Below are positions 7,359 through 15,367 of a stretch of DNA of 41,014 bases, piece after piece. Position numbers and translations under genes: made by a program. The stretch spans positions 1-41,014 of the forward strand of contig JAHFSU010000005.1 of assembly GCA_023265595.1 (NCBI GenBank), given 5' to 3'. Positions within the stretch are counted from its first letter, which is position 1; each line of letters starts with the position of its first letter. The notes under the pieces were generated by a model, which made no database searches, was not told the DNA's origin, and saw only the letters and a program-made list of their open reading frames with translations. Origin of the DNA: Deltaproteobacteria bacterium (lineage in GTDB: Bacteria > UBA10199 > SPLOWO2-01-44-7).

Positions 7359-9854
7359 TTATTGGGAAAACCGCTTTATGATTTCTTGGGCCTTCTCGGG
7401 TTGGTGCATCGCTTGATAACAGTTTTTCAAACCGACCGAGCCCCCTTCTTGTGAGGGATCTGCTTTGAGGGCCTTGTTGTACCATTCCATGGCTTCTTTA
7501 AAGTCAGACGTGCTGTGTTTATAGTATTCATCCCCGATCCGAATGGCCATGGTGGCAATTAAAGGCCCGACTTCCGGAGGGTAGGGGTTGGAGAGGATGA
7601 GGTCGGTCATCGATTCAATCTCGGCTTGCATCTCCTTTGGATTCTTCAGGTCGTTGCGATGATCCCAAAAAGCTCTGAATAATTTTTGGGCAAAATCGAT
7701 GTGCCCCGATTTCACAAGGGGGTACAACATATCGATCGAAAATTCCGAATCGGGTCGCATGAGGGAGGTTTTGTAACGAACGAACAGAGAATCGGCTTCC
7801 TCTAAATTTCCCTTTTGCGCCTGAAGGATGGTTCCGAAAAATGCTTTATTGACCCCTGCTTTATTCATATCTTCCATCGTCGCCGAATTATTCAACAGAC
7901 GGATCATGAACCAAGCCATTTGTTCCCAATCCGTTGTCAGACTTTTTAAATCCATTCCTCTTTGTAACCATTTTTCAGCCCGTTCTCTCCAAAGATCGGT
8001 CTCCGGGGGGATGGGGGCAAAGCCGTGTTCTAGCAGTTGTTTGTAGAACAATTGAGTGTAGAGACCTCCCACCCATTTGGCAAACAACCCTTGGTTCGGC
8101 GCCTTTTCAAAAAGGGTTTCCGCTCTATTTTCAGCCTCCTCCCACTCCCCATGGTCCAGCGGAATCAGCACCAACATTTGATAAGGGGCCAGATTGGGAT
8201 CCTTTAAATAGACCGCTTGTTGCGCCTCATTTTCTGCCTCCTCAAAGCGTTTCATGGCGGCATAAGCCAGAGCGAGTCGTTCATGGTTCAAAAAGTAATC
8301 GGGTCTAAGGGCCTCTGCTTTTTTTAGATAGTCGAGAGCCTTTTCGGGTTGTTGTGCCGCAAGATAATAGAAGCCGATGCTGGAGCTATACTTGGCTGCC
8401 GCCGGATCGTTACGGTAAGCCTCTTCTAATTTATCGAGATACGGTTTTGACTCCTTGAGGATATCCGAATTGCCTGCGAGCACCGATAGTTCGATGAAAT
8501 TGGCTAAAGCGGTGAGGTTGGAGGGATCGAGATCAAAGGCCTGTTTACAATGTTCTCTTGCCCCCGGCTTTTGCAATTGCATCTCTGTCTTTGATAGCCA
8601 GTCGACTAATCTTTCTTGGGAGACAAAATTTTGACGGGTCCATATCTGTTTTTCAACGGCTTTGGTAAGAAGGGGAAGGGACTCTTCAAAACGATCATCC
8701 AGATAAAGGGCGGCAGATAACATGACTAGACTGTCTGGCTCTCCGATTCCTAAGGAGGCTTTTAGTGAGGTGCTGGCATCAAAACTGATAGAGGTCTTTT
8801 CAGATTCTGCTATAACCGCGGTGTGGGAAGAGTAGCCGTAGAAGGATTGCAAGAGGGGAATGGCCTCTTTTACATTTTCTTTTGTCAAACCTTTGTCCCA
8901 GAGCGCTACAGCCTTTGTAGACTCTGCCTGCCGTTCATGGGGTTTCAACTTCAATGCCTCCTCTGCATATTCCAGAGCCTCTGTTTTGTCTTGGTTATTC
9001 ACATAAAGCATAAAACTGTAGGCGCCCAGCATGTCGGGATTCTTGGGGTTGTCGGCGATCACCTCCTCCAACTCTTTTTCTCCCTTTTTTCTATCCCCCG
9101 CCAAGAATTTTATTATGGCGAGACTCGCCTTTTCATTTGTGCCGGTGGGGTGAGCATGGTTTAAGACTTCCTGCGCCAAATCGGTTTGTTTATTAAAAAG
9201 ATGGTTGAAAGCCAAAAATCGGTAACCGTCGAAATTATCCGGATATTTTTCCACCATTTCCTTAAACCGGACAATGGCCTCCGGATAATCTCCCTCCACC
9301 ATTTCCAGATATCCCGAGACGAACAAATAAAGATAATTATCCTGCGAAGTCGCTTTGAGTAGCTCATCGAGATGTGTTTTGGCCCTCTCTCTGAGTTGCA
9401 AGCTGATGTCACTCATGGCGCTCAGAAAGAGGGCCCCTTCATTTTCCGGATTTTTTTTGGAAATGAGTTTTGCAAGGTGGTGACATTTTTTAAATTGACC
9501 TTGGTTGAGCGCCTTCAATGCTTCTTTCAGAGCCATCTCCACTTCAGCATTTTGTTGAGAGGGGGAAGGAGGGGGAAAAGGGAGAAACGGCGGTATTTTT
9601 CCTAAATCAATCTCCGTGCCGGAACCGTTCCACTTTGTTTTGTAAAGATCGGGGGCCGGCTCGGGACTGAAAAACTGTATTCTCCCTTTGTTGCCCGTAC
9701 CTCCTTCTCCAAAGCGGATATCAAACTGGCGCACGGTTGTCGGCTCTTTTTCTTTTGGATTATCCGGTTTTTTTTGGAATGGAGGGGGCTCGGCTTGTGC
9801 TAACCGAAGAGAGTCGCGTGGGGAAACCGTATGTGGTAATAACCGCTCAACCAT
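7359..9854 (-). CDS. Large TPR-repeat protein, 831 aa
   Basis: Tetratricopeptide repeats run through most of the protein from about residue 105 to the C-terminus. Typical TPR helix pairs are visible: ALKALNQGQFKKCHHLAKLISKKNPEN, GDYPEAIVRFKEMVEKYPDN, QQPEKALDYLKKAEALRPDY, KRFEEAENEAQQAVYLKDPN and, at the end, DFKEAMEWYNKALKADPSQ. The first hundred residues are Pro/Lys-rich and probably disordered. There is no signal peptide or membrane segment, so it is presumably a cytosolic scaffold or a protein exported by a dedicated route. TPR arrays mediate protein-protein contact; the partner is not evident. It is the downstream neighbour of the helicase on the same strand, but 71 bases apart, and need not be co-transcribed. 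Stop at 7359-7361. Confidence 0.85.
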   Translation of the reverse strand: MVERLLPHTVSPRDSLRLAQAEPPPFQKKPDNPKEKEPTTVRQFDIRFGEGGTGNKGRIQFFSPEPAPDLYKTKWNGSGTEIDLGKIPPFLPFPPPSPSQQNAEVEMALKEALKALNQGQFKKCHHLAKLISKKNPENEGALFLSAMSDISLQLRERAKTHLDELLKATSQDNYLYLFVSGYLEMVEGDYPEAIVRFKEMVEKYPDNFDGYRFLAFNHLFNKQTDLAQEVLNHAHPTGTNEKASLAIIKFLAGDRKKGEKELEEVIADNPKNPDMLGAYSFMLYVNNQDKTEALEYAEEALKLKPHERQAESTKAVALWDKGLTKENVKEAIPLLQSFYGYSSHTAVIAESEKTSISFDASTSLKASLGIGEPDSLVMLSAALYLDDRFEESLPLLTKAVEKQIWTRQNFVSQERLVDWLSKTEMQLQKPGAREHCKQAFDLDPSNLTALANFIELSVLAGNSDILKESKPYLDKLEEAYRNDPAAAKYSSSIGFYYLAAQQPEKALDYLKKAEALRPDYFLNHERLALAYAAMKRFEEAENEAQQAVYLKDPNLAPYQMLVLIPLDHGEWEEAENRAETLFEKAPNQGLFAKWVGGLYTQLFYKQLLEHGFAPIPPETDLWRERAEKWLQRGMDLKSLTTDWEQMAWFMIRLLNNSATMEDMNKAGVNKAFFGTILQAQKGNLEEADSLFVRYKTSLMRPDSEFSIDMLYPLVKSGHIDFAQKLFRAFWDHRNDLKNPKEMQAEIESMTDLILSNPYPPEVGPLIATMAIRIGDEYYKHSTSDFKEAMEWYNKALKADPSQEGGSVGLKNCYQAMHQPEKAQEIIKRFSQ

Positions 9855-9925
9855 GATTTTCCTCCCTCTGCCGGCAAAGCTATTTCAAGATTGAATCAAA
9901 AGCGCAAGCATGAAATGATGCGTTT

Positions 9926-11476
9926 CTATTTATAGGGGCTTAGTTCCAGAATGCGGTCGACACGGAAATGTCTCTCTTCCTTCCGGCTTTCGCAAAAGGC
10001 CTTTAACCCCAGAAATGTTTTGCCGCTGTATTCCATGTCGCCTATTTCCATCGGGCGGATGACGCGTCTTGATTTTTCATCACACGCCTTGAGATAGACG
10101 ATTTCCAATGCCCCGCCGACTTCTATGGCCTCTTCGATGGCGGCGATTTTCTTTGCCAGAGGCATTTTTTCATCGGAAACAGCATATTGATGCCCGGTCA
10201 GAAATTTCATGATCCGATAATCGACCAGCACATGACGGCGCAACAATTTTGTTTTGAGAATCATCCCTTCCAGTGTGCGGCAGCGGCTTAAGGCCACATA
10301 CATCTGCCCGGTCGCAAAGGTGCCGCGCCCCACGTCGATGATCACACGGTCGAATGTTTTCCCCTGACTTTTGTGGATGGTCACGGCCCATGCCAAACGG
10401 ATGGGATATTGCGTGAAGGAACCGACATTTTCCGTCACGAGCGTTTTCTTTTTTGAATCGTAATCATAATGAAATAGATTCCATGTGAAGGGGTCGATTG
10501 CTTCCTCGCCGCCGGTTTCCAGACGCACGACAATTTTGGCCGTCTTCAAACGCGTGATCACCGCCATGGTTCCGTTGACCCATCGTCCGAGAGGGTCGTT
10601 GTTGAGGAGCATGACCTGCGCGCCTTCTTTGAGAAGGAGCGTTTCATCGGTCGGAAGGGTCCCTTGTTCGAACTGTCCAGTCACTTCACCATGGTAGCGC
10701 ACGGTTTTTGTTTTCAGCGAAGCCAGTTTTTCTGTATTGATTTGGCGGGCCTGATCGTTGATGGCGGTCAACGTGACATACAAACTGTTTTTGGGATCAA
10801 AATCGGGCTTGAATTGCCGGTTGAAGAGGGCCGCATCGTTGTCGGTTAGCGAATTGTTGCGCACGGCATTGAGCAGGCGGACGAACTCCGCGTCTTTCTG
10901 GCGATAGACTTTTTCCAGTTCGACCCTTGTGAGACTCATTTGGGGAAAAACGTGCGCGTCAAAAAAATAGACGCCCGGATAATGATCTGCAAAAATTTTT
11001 CTTTCGGTGGAGCGAACAACGGGGGGGAGTTGGTAAAGATCGCCGATAAAAATCATCTTGATGCCGCCGAAAGGGACATTTTTTTTGCGGCGCGCCGTGC
11101 GCAGAAAGGTATCGGCGCAGTCGAGAAGATCGGCCCGCACCATCGATATCTCGTCGATCAGAATGGCGTCGAGTTGTTCATAAATTTCCGTTTTGCCCTG
11201 CTTGCGCAGACGGTTGGCTGTTTTGGCGGCTGTCTCCACGGTGATATCGGTGCGGAAACGAAAAAAAGAATGGATCGTCTGCCCGCGGATGTTGACGGCG
11301 GCCACCCCCGTGGGGGCCAGCACGGCGACTTTTATTTTTGTCTGGCTTCGGAAATATTCGAGGAGGGTCGATTTCCCCGTCCCCGCCCGCCCTGTGATGA
11401 GACAGTGGGCGCCGGGTTCTTCCATCACTTCCAGCGCATGCAAAAATTCGGGGTTGAGGTCGAGGGTTTCGGGCAC
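9926..11476 (-). CDS. Pif1/RecD-like helicase with C-terminal WYL-like domain
   Basis: A superfamily 1 DNA helicase. Walker A GRAGTGKST lies near the N-terminus, followed by APTGVAA, Walker B/motif II DEISMV, GDLYQLPP (motif III), and C-terminal VTIHKSQGKTFDRVIIDVG and VALSRCRTLEG, all typical of the Pif1/Rrm3 group that unwinds DNA 5' to 3'. The last 70 residues (LEIVYLKACDEKSRRVIRP...FRVDRILELSPYK) look like a WYL domain, a ligand- or nucleic-acid-sensing module. The frame is open to ATG 11584, but its first part is encoded by the inserted element at 11516-11594. GTG 11476 (VPETLDLNPEF) is therefore chosen as the likely start, without a good Shine-Dalgarno. Probably a repair or defence accessory enzyme. 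Confidence 0.85.
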   Translation of the reverse strand: MPETLDLNPEFLHALEVMEEPGAHCLITGRAGTGKSTLLEYFRSQTKIKVAVLAPTGVAAVNIRGQTIHSFFRFRTDITVETAAKTANRLRKQGKTEIYEQLDAILIDEISMVRADLLDCADTFLRTARRKKNVPFGGIKMIFIGDLYQLPPVVRSTERKIFADHYPGVYFFDAHVFPQMSLTRVELEKVYRQKDAEFVRLLNAVRNNSLTDNDAALFNRQFKPDFDPKNSLYVTLTAINDQARQINTEKLASLKTKTVRYHGEVTGQFEQGTLPTDETLLLKEGAQVMLLNNDPLGRWVNGTMAVITRLKTAKIVVRLETGGEEAIDPFTWNLFHYDYDSKKKTLVTENVGSFTQYPIRLAWAVTIHKSQGKTFDRVIIDVGRGTFATGQMYVALSRCRTLEGMILKTKLLRRHVLVDYRIMKFLTGHQYAVSDEKMPLAKKIAAIEEAIEVGGALEIVYLKACDEKSRRVIRPMEIGDMEYSGKTFLGLKAFCESRKEERHFRVDRILELSPYK

Positions 11477-11515
11477 AAGGGGGAAATAGCGGAAAAAAAA
11501 GAGCCGGTCAACTGA

Positions 11516-11594
11516 CTTTAGGGGAGTGTTGGAAAATGCACTTTTTGTCATCCCTGCGAAAGCGGGAATGACATTTTCCACCACTCCCCTTAGG
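11516..11594. mobile_element. Family G MITE-like element (79 bp)
   Basis: Inverted termini of about 23 bases containing AGGGGAGTG(T/G)TGGAAAATG, left end at 11516-11538 and complement at 11572-11594 with about two mismatches. The centre carries GTCATCCCTGCGAAAGCGGGAATGAC, a hairpin. The element lies at the 5' end of the helicase gene and extends its open frame. Confidence 0.65.
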
Positions 11595-11611
11595 GAACCT
11601 CTCTAAAAACC

Positions 11612-11670
11612 GTTCGCCCTGTGTCCTGAGTCCTGAGCTTGTCGAAGGGTCGAAGGGTCGAAGGGCGAAC
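11612..11670. repeat. Hairpin with triplicated 8-bp unit
   Basis: Arms GTTCGCCCT (11612-11620) and AGGGCGAAC (11662-11670). On the right side, GTCGAAGG is repeated three times in tandem (11641-11664). This is the TCCTGAGCTTGTCGAAGGG type of repeat and stands next to the family C array. Confidence 0.7.
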
Positions 11671-11689
11671 TCGTTTATACTCCATTTAA

Positions 11690-11940
11690 ACCGTTCATGG
11701 TTCGACAAGCTCACCATGAGCGGTCCTTAAATTCACCATGAGCGGTCCTTAAATTCACCATGAGCGGTCCTTAAATTCACCATGAGCGGTTATCAAAGGC
11801 TCACCATGAACGGTCCTTAAATTCACCATGAGCGGTCCTTAAATTCACCATGAGCGGTCCTTAAATTCACCATGAGCGGTCCTTAAATTCACCATGAGCG
11901 GTCCTTAAATTCACCATGAGCGGTTATCAAAGGCTCACCA
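11690..11940. repeat. Family C tandem array (22/24-bp period)
   Basis: After an imperfect inverted repeat (ACCGTTCATGGT.../...ACCATGAGCGGT, 11690-11723), the unit CACCATGAGCGGTCCTTAAATT is repeated. Units begin at 11712, 11734, 11756, 11778, 11802, 11824, 11846, 11868, 11890 and 11912, with a broken one at 11936. Eight units are 22 bp; the fourth and tenth are 24 bp and end GGTTATCAAAGGCT. The start codon of the Bro-N fragment lies in the tenth unit. Confidence 0.92.
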
Positions 11941-12218
11941 TAAAAGGAAGGCAAATCCGAAAAATAATTCATGGGGATGAGTGGTGTTTTTCGGTTGTCG
12001 ACGTTTGCCATGCGCTCACCGACAGCCCGGATTCGGGGGCCTACTGGAGAAAGCTCAAACAGAGGCTCAAAGAGGAAGGAAGTGAGGTCGTGACATTTTG
12101 TCACGGACTGAAATTGCCTGCCACCGACGGCAAGAAATACGAAACCGATTGCGCCAATACCGAAGGGATCTTCCGGATCATCCAATCGATCCCATCCCCC
12201 AAGAAGGAAGAAGCATAG
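11916..12218 (+). CDS. Bro-N domain antirepressor fragment (truncated)
   Basis: A 100-aa product. From about residue 8 it is a clear Bro-N domain: KGRQIRKIIHGDEWCFSVVDVCHALTDSPDS, then a YWRKLKQRLKEEGSE segment, LKLPATDGKKYETDCANTEGIFRIIQSIPSPK. Bro-N proteins are phage and plasmid antirepressors or DNA-binding regulators, usually 250-300 aa with a C-terminal domain. Here the frame ends seven residues after QSIPSP in a TAG formed by a family A palindrome, so the C-terminal domain is lost. The first seven residues (MSGYQRL) come from the last unit of the family C array. Probably a remnant bounded by repeats at both ends; it could still bind DNA as a lone domain. Confidence 0.75.
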   Translation: MSGYQRLTIKGRQIRKIIHGDEWCFSVVDVCHALTDSPDSGAYWRKLKQRLKEEGSEVVTFCHGLKLPATDGKKYETDCANTEGIFRIIQSIPSPKKEEA

Positions 12219-12237
12219 GGTAGCAGCTACCCTATGC
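12213..12237. repeat. Family A palindrome, copy 7 (GCATAGGG variant)
   Basis: Perfect palindrome with 12-base arms GCATAGGGTAGC around a single A. Its TAG (12216-12218) is the stop codon of the Bro-N fragment. Confidence 0.85.
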
Positions 12238-12296
12238 AATAACGGTCCATCCCATACTTGACGGAAAACGCGTCAGAAGGTACCAAGCACCTTCCC

Positions 12297-13730
12297 ATGT
12301 CCGACGAGAATATTTACATCGAGCAGCGGCAGAAGAAGGCCGAAGAGATTCGCAAAAAAGGGGGGTCTCCTTACCCGCAAAATATCAGACCGACCCACAC
12401 GGCCGGGGAAATTTTGGCTGAGTGTGGCAATCTAAAAGGGCCGGAGCTCGAAAAATTACAGAAAACCTTTGCGGTTGCGGGGCGCCTCCTCTTCCTCCGC
12501 TCTTTCGGAAAAGCGGCCTTCCTTAAAGTAGCGGATTACACGGGCAAAATTCAAATTTACATTGAAAAACAAATCGTTGGAGAGGAACAGTTCGAACTCT
12601 TCAAAAGTCTTGATGTGGGCGATTTTGTCTGGGTCTCCGGGACCCTTTTTCGAACGAAAACCGATGAGCTGACCATTAAGGCGACGCAGATCAAACTGGC
12701 GGCAAAGTCGATCCGGCCGCTGCCGGAAAAGTGGCACGGGCTTCAGGATATTGAGACCCGCTACCGGCAGCGCTACGTCGATCTGATCGTGACGCCGGAG
12801 GTGCGTGAAACATTTGTCAAGCGTTCGAAGGCGCTGCAAATCATCCGCGAGTTTTTTTGCGCGAGAAATTATCTCGAAGTCGAAACGCCGATGATGCACC
12901 CGATTCCGGGCGGGGCGGCGGCGAAACCCTTTGTTACGCATCACAACAAGCTCGACATGCAGCTTTATTTGCGCATTGCGCCGGAACTTTATTTGAAGCG
13001 GCTCGTGGTCGGCGGGCTGGAACGCGTTTTCGAAGTCGGCCGTAATTTTAGAAATGAGGGGATCTCGACGCAACACAATCCCGAATTCACGATGCTCGAA
13101 TTTTATCAGGCCTACGCCACGTACGAAGATCTGATGAAACTGACTGAAGAGCTGCTGGGAGAACTGGCGATGCGGATTACGGGGGAGACGGCCGTCGAAT
13201 ATCAGGGGGAGAAAATTCAGTTCAAGGCCCCGTTTGCGCGCTACACGATGCACGAAGCGGTGAAAAAATTTGCGAAGACCGACGCGGAGACCGACCCGGC
13301 GAAATTGTCGCCCGTAAAATTGGTGGAAATTTTTGAGGAAAAAGTCGAATCGCAATTAATCCAGCCGACCTTCATCACACAATTTCCGACCGAAGTTTCG
13401 CCGCTTGCGCGCAAAAATGACGCACACCCTGAATTTGCCGATCGCTTCGAGCTTTTTATTTGCGGCCGTGAGATTGCCAACGGTTTCAATGAGCTCAACG
13501 ATCCGAAAGATCAGGCGGAACGTTTCAAGGCGCAAGTCGAAGCGCTGCACAAGGGAAACGAAGAGGCAATGCACTTTGATGAAGATTACGTGCGGGCGCT
13601 GGAGGTGGGGCTTCCTCCCACCGCGGGGGAGGGGATCGGGATCGACCGGCTCGTGATGCTCTTGACCAATTCGGCGTCGATTCGCGATGTCATTTTATTT
13701 CCTCAACTTAAAACCAAAGAGGGATCCTGA
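12297..13730 (+). CDS. lysS: Lysyl-tRNA synthetase, class II
   Basis: Charges tRNA-Lys. The N-terminal OB-fold anticodon-binding domain (about 45-135: VAGRLLFLRSFGKAAFLKVAD) is followed by the class II core. Visible elements are the motif 1 region (FFCARNYLEVETPMMHPIPGGAAAKPF), motif 2 (VGRNFRNEGISTQHNPEFTMLE) and motif 3 (GEGIGIDRLVML near the C-terminus). 477 aa, slightly under the usual 490-505. ATG 12297 (MSDENIY) is chosen; an in-frame TTG at 12258 would add 13 residues. The upstream AGGTACCAAGCACCTT is an inverted repeat overlapping where the Shine-Dalgarno should be. It is first in a run lysS-lolC-lolE-lolD-bamA, the order common in deltaproteobacteria-type genomes. Confidence 0.96.
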   Translation: MSDENIYIEQRQKKAEEIRKKGGSPYPQNIRPTHTAGEILAECGNLKGPELEKLQKTFAVAGRLLFLRSFGKAAFLKVADYTGKIQIYIEKQIVGEEQFELFKSLDVGDFVWVSGTLFRTKTDELTIKATQIKLAAKSIRPLPEKWHGLQDIETRYRQRYVDLIVTPEVRETFVKRSKALQIIREFFCARNYLEVETPMMHPIPGGAAAKPFVTHHNKLDMQLYLRIAPELYLKRLVVGGLERVFEVGRNFRNEGISTQHNPEFTMLEFYQAYATYEDLMKLTEELLGELAMRITGETAVEYQGEKIQFKAPFARYTMHEAVKKFAKTDAETDPAKLSPVKLVEIFEEKVESQLIQPTFITQFPTEVSPLARKNDAHPEFADRFELFICGREIANGFNELNDPKDQAERFKAQVEALHKGNEEAMHFDEDYVRALEVGLPPTAGEGIGIDRLVMLLTNSASIRDVILFPQLKTKEGS

Positions 13731-13778
13731 TGCGTCTGCTTTCACGACGGGTGTTGCCCGTGGGCTCGCAATGAGACG

Positions 13779-15242
13779 ATGAACTTCCTGTCAAGATTAA
13801 TGGCTTGGCGCTACCTTTTTTCCAACCGCCAGCGGTTTGTTCCGATTTTGTCCGCCGTGGCGTTGGGGGGTGTGGCGCTGGGGGTCTGGTCTTTCATTTT
13901 GGTGCTCGGCGTGATGCGCGGGTTTCAAGGGGAGCTCAATGCCCGCTGGGTAGGGCTGAATGCCCATTTGACGGTGACTCAAATTGGTGCTGCGCCGGAT
14001 CATGTCGCTCAAAATGCCACATTAGGCCAATTCAAACGAAACGCGCTGACTGCGCCGTGGCGCGCCTCTACCTTGAACCCGGCTGCGTTGGACCCGGCTG
14101 CGTTGGACCCTGCCGCGTTGGACCCGGCTGCGTTGAAAAAAATTCGGGGCTGGCCAGAGGTGGCTGAAGCGGTCCTTTTTGCCGAAGGGGAGGTGATTGT
14201 TCAAGCCGAGGGGATTGAGGGTGGGGAAGCGGTTGCGGCCAAGGTCCGTGGCTTGGAAAAAATCGGCCCCGAATTTTTGAAAAAGGTCCAGATTTATCCC
14301 GAAGAAATTTCGGATTGGGATTTGGCCTCTCCCAACGCCCCACCCAACTCTACTACCCTCAACGCCCCACCCAACGCCACGCAAATTTTGCCGCACGGTT
14401 CCGGAGAAGAGCGAACACCCAATTTTCAACCCAACGCCGCCTCCCATTCCAGACCGCCGCTGCTCGGCGGTCACGAGCTGATGGCCACGCTGGGCCTTCA
14501 TCCGGACAGTGACGATGCGTTGACCCTCATTTACCCGCTGGGCGACATCGGCCCCACGGGCGATTTTGTCCCGCGGCAAAAAACTTTTCGTCTCGCCAAC
14601 ATTTTCAAAACGGGGCTTTACGAGTGGGACGGGCTTCGGATGGTCGTCCCGCTCTGGACGGCAGAGGGTCTGCTCGGCGATCAGGGGGAGAAGGGTCTTC
14701 TGATTTGGCTCCACGATTTGTCCGATTTGGACGCGGTGAAAAAAGAGCTCCAAAAAATTTTTCCCGAATCGGCAAAAATCGAAACTTTTGCCGAACAGAA
14801 CAAGCGGCTCTTTGCGGCCCTTAAACTGGAGCGGCTTGCCATGACTTTTTTTCTGATCCTCTTTGGACTGATCGCCTCCTTTAGCATCACCGGCCTGTTG
14901 CTCCTCTACGTCGATTCGAAAAAGCGGGATTTGGGCATTTTGAAAGCGTGCGGGTTGTCTCCGTCTCAAGCCGGTAAAATTTTTCTCTCTCTCGGGGGCT
15001 TGATTGGCGGCATCGGCGCGGTTTGCGGCGGCATTTTGGGAATCGCCACCTCGCTTGTTTTGAAATGGCATCCCATCCCGTTGCCGTCGACTTATTATTT
15101 GGACACGTTGCCGGTTCAGCTGGAACCGGCCGGCGTTGCGGCCATTTTAATTTGTGGTTTTCTGCTGGCCCTCATCTCTTCTTTGTATCCGGTTTGGGTC
15201 GCTTCGAAAATGGATGTCTTGTCCATTTTGCGTGAGGAATAA
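13779..15242 (+). CDS. lolC: Lipoprotein-releasing ABC permease, LolC-like
   Basis: FtsX-fold inner-membrane permease of the Lol exporter, which moves outer-membrane lipoproteins to a periplasmic carrier. An N-terminal cytoplasmic/TM segment (MAWRYLFSNRQRFVPILSAVALGGVALGVWSFILVLGVMRGF) is followed by a periplasmic domain. Three C-terminal TM helices come last (LAMTFFLILFGLIASFSITGLLLL; the DLGILKACGLSP coupling loop; IFLSLGGLIGGIGAVCGGILG; VAAILICGFLLALISSLYPVW). At 487 aa it is about 70 longer than usual. The extra length lies in the periplasmic domain: a four-fold PAALD repeat (about 99-118) and an Asn/Pro/Thr-rich stretch (about 186-225, NAPPNSTT, NAPPNATQ). Start ATG 13779; weak Shine-Dalgarno. 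Same operon as the second permease and LolD. Confidence 0.87.
   Translation: MNFLSRLMAWRYLFSNRQRFVPILSAVALGGVALGVWSFILVLGVMRGFQGELNARWVGLNAHLTVTQIGAAPDHVAQNATLGQFKRNALTAPWRASTLNPAALDPAALDPAALDPAALKKIRGWPEVAEAVLFAEGEVIVQAEGIEGGEAVAAKVRGLEKIGPEFLKKVQIYPEEISDWDLASPNAPPNSTTLNAPPNATQILPHGSGEERTPNFQPNAASHSRPPLLGGHELMATLGLHPDSDDALTLIYPLGDIGPTGDFVPRQKTFRLANIFKTGLYEWDGLRMVVPLWTAEGLLGDQGEKGLLIWLHDLSDLDAVKKELQKIFPESAKIETFAEQNKRLFAALKLERLAMTFFLILFGLIASFSITGLLLLYVDSKKRDLGILKACGLSPSQAGKIFLSLGGLIGGIGAVCGGILGIATSLVLKWHPIPLPSTYYLDTLPVQLEPAGVAAILICGFLLALISSLYPVWVASKMDVLSILREE
14073..14132 (+). repeat. In-frame 15-bp tandem repeat inside lolC-like gene
   Basis: Four units of TTGGACCCGGCTGCG (first unit TTGAAC..., third with CTGCC), encoding L-(N/D)-P-A-A four times. 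Multiples of 15 keep the frame, so copy number could vary without loss of function. Confidence 0.92.
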
Positions 15243-15243
15243 A

Positions 15244-15292
15244 AGTGGGTAACAAAATTATTTTCGTGACGAAACTTATTTTGTTACGCACT
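15244..15292. repeat. Family F hairpin, short copy
   Basis: AGTGGGTAACAAAATTA (15244-15260) and TTATTTTGTTACGCACT (15276-15292) are complementary with two mismatches, around TTCGTGACGAA. The termini resemble those of the 211-bp element at 17196-17406. It lies two bases after the lolC-like stop codon. Confidence 0.7.
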
Positions 15293-15297
15293 CTAAC

Positions 15298-15364
15298 AGT
15301 GTGTTGACAAACCCCAAGTACCTTTTCGCGCGAAGTGAAAAGAGGTTTGTCACCACACTTTTAA
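15298..15364 (+). terminator. Long hairpin with T-tract between the two permease genes
   Basis: Outer arms AGTGTGTTGACAAACC (15298-15313) and GGTTTGTCACCACACT (15344-15359) with one mismatch. Inner arms are CTTTTC/GAAAAG. TTTT follows, four bases before the start region of the next gene. This fits an intrinsic terminator or attenuator inside the operon; it would also hide the ribosome site of the downstream gene, which has no clear Shine-Dalgarno. Confidence 0.55.
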
Positions 15365-15367
15365 AAA

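Noticed and set aside
11711-11940. Tandem repeats as a CRISPR array
   Set aside because: Units are directly head to tail, with no unique spacers, and no cas gene is in the window.
14022-15071. 349-codon minus-strand frame over the LolC-like gene
   Set aside because: Shadow; its RVQRSRVQ repeats are the antisense of the PAALD repeat.
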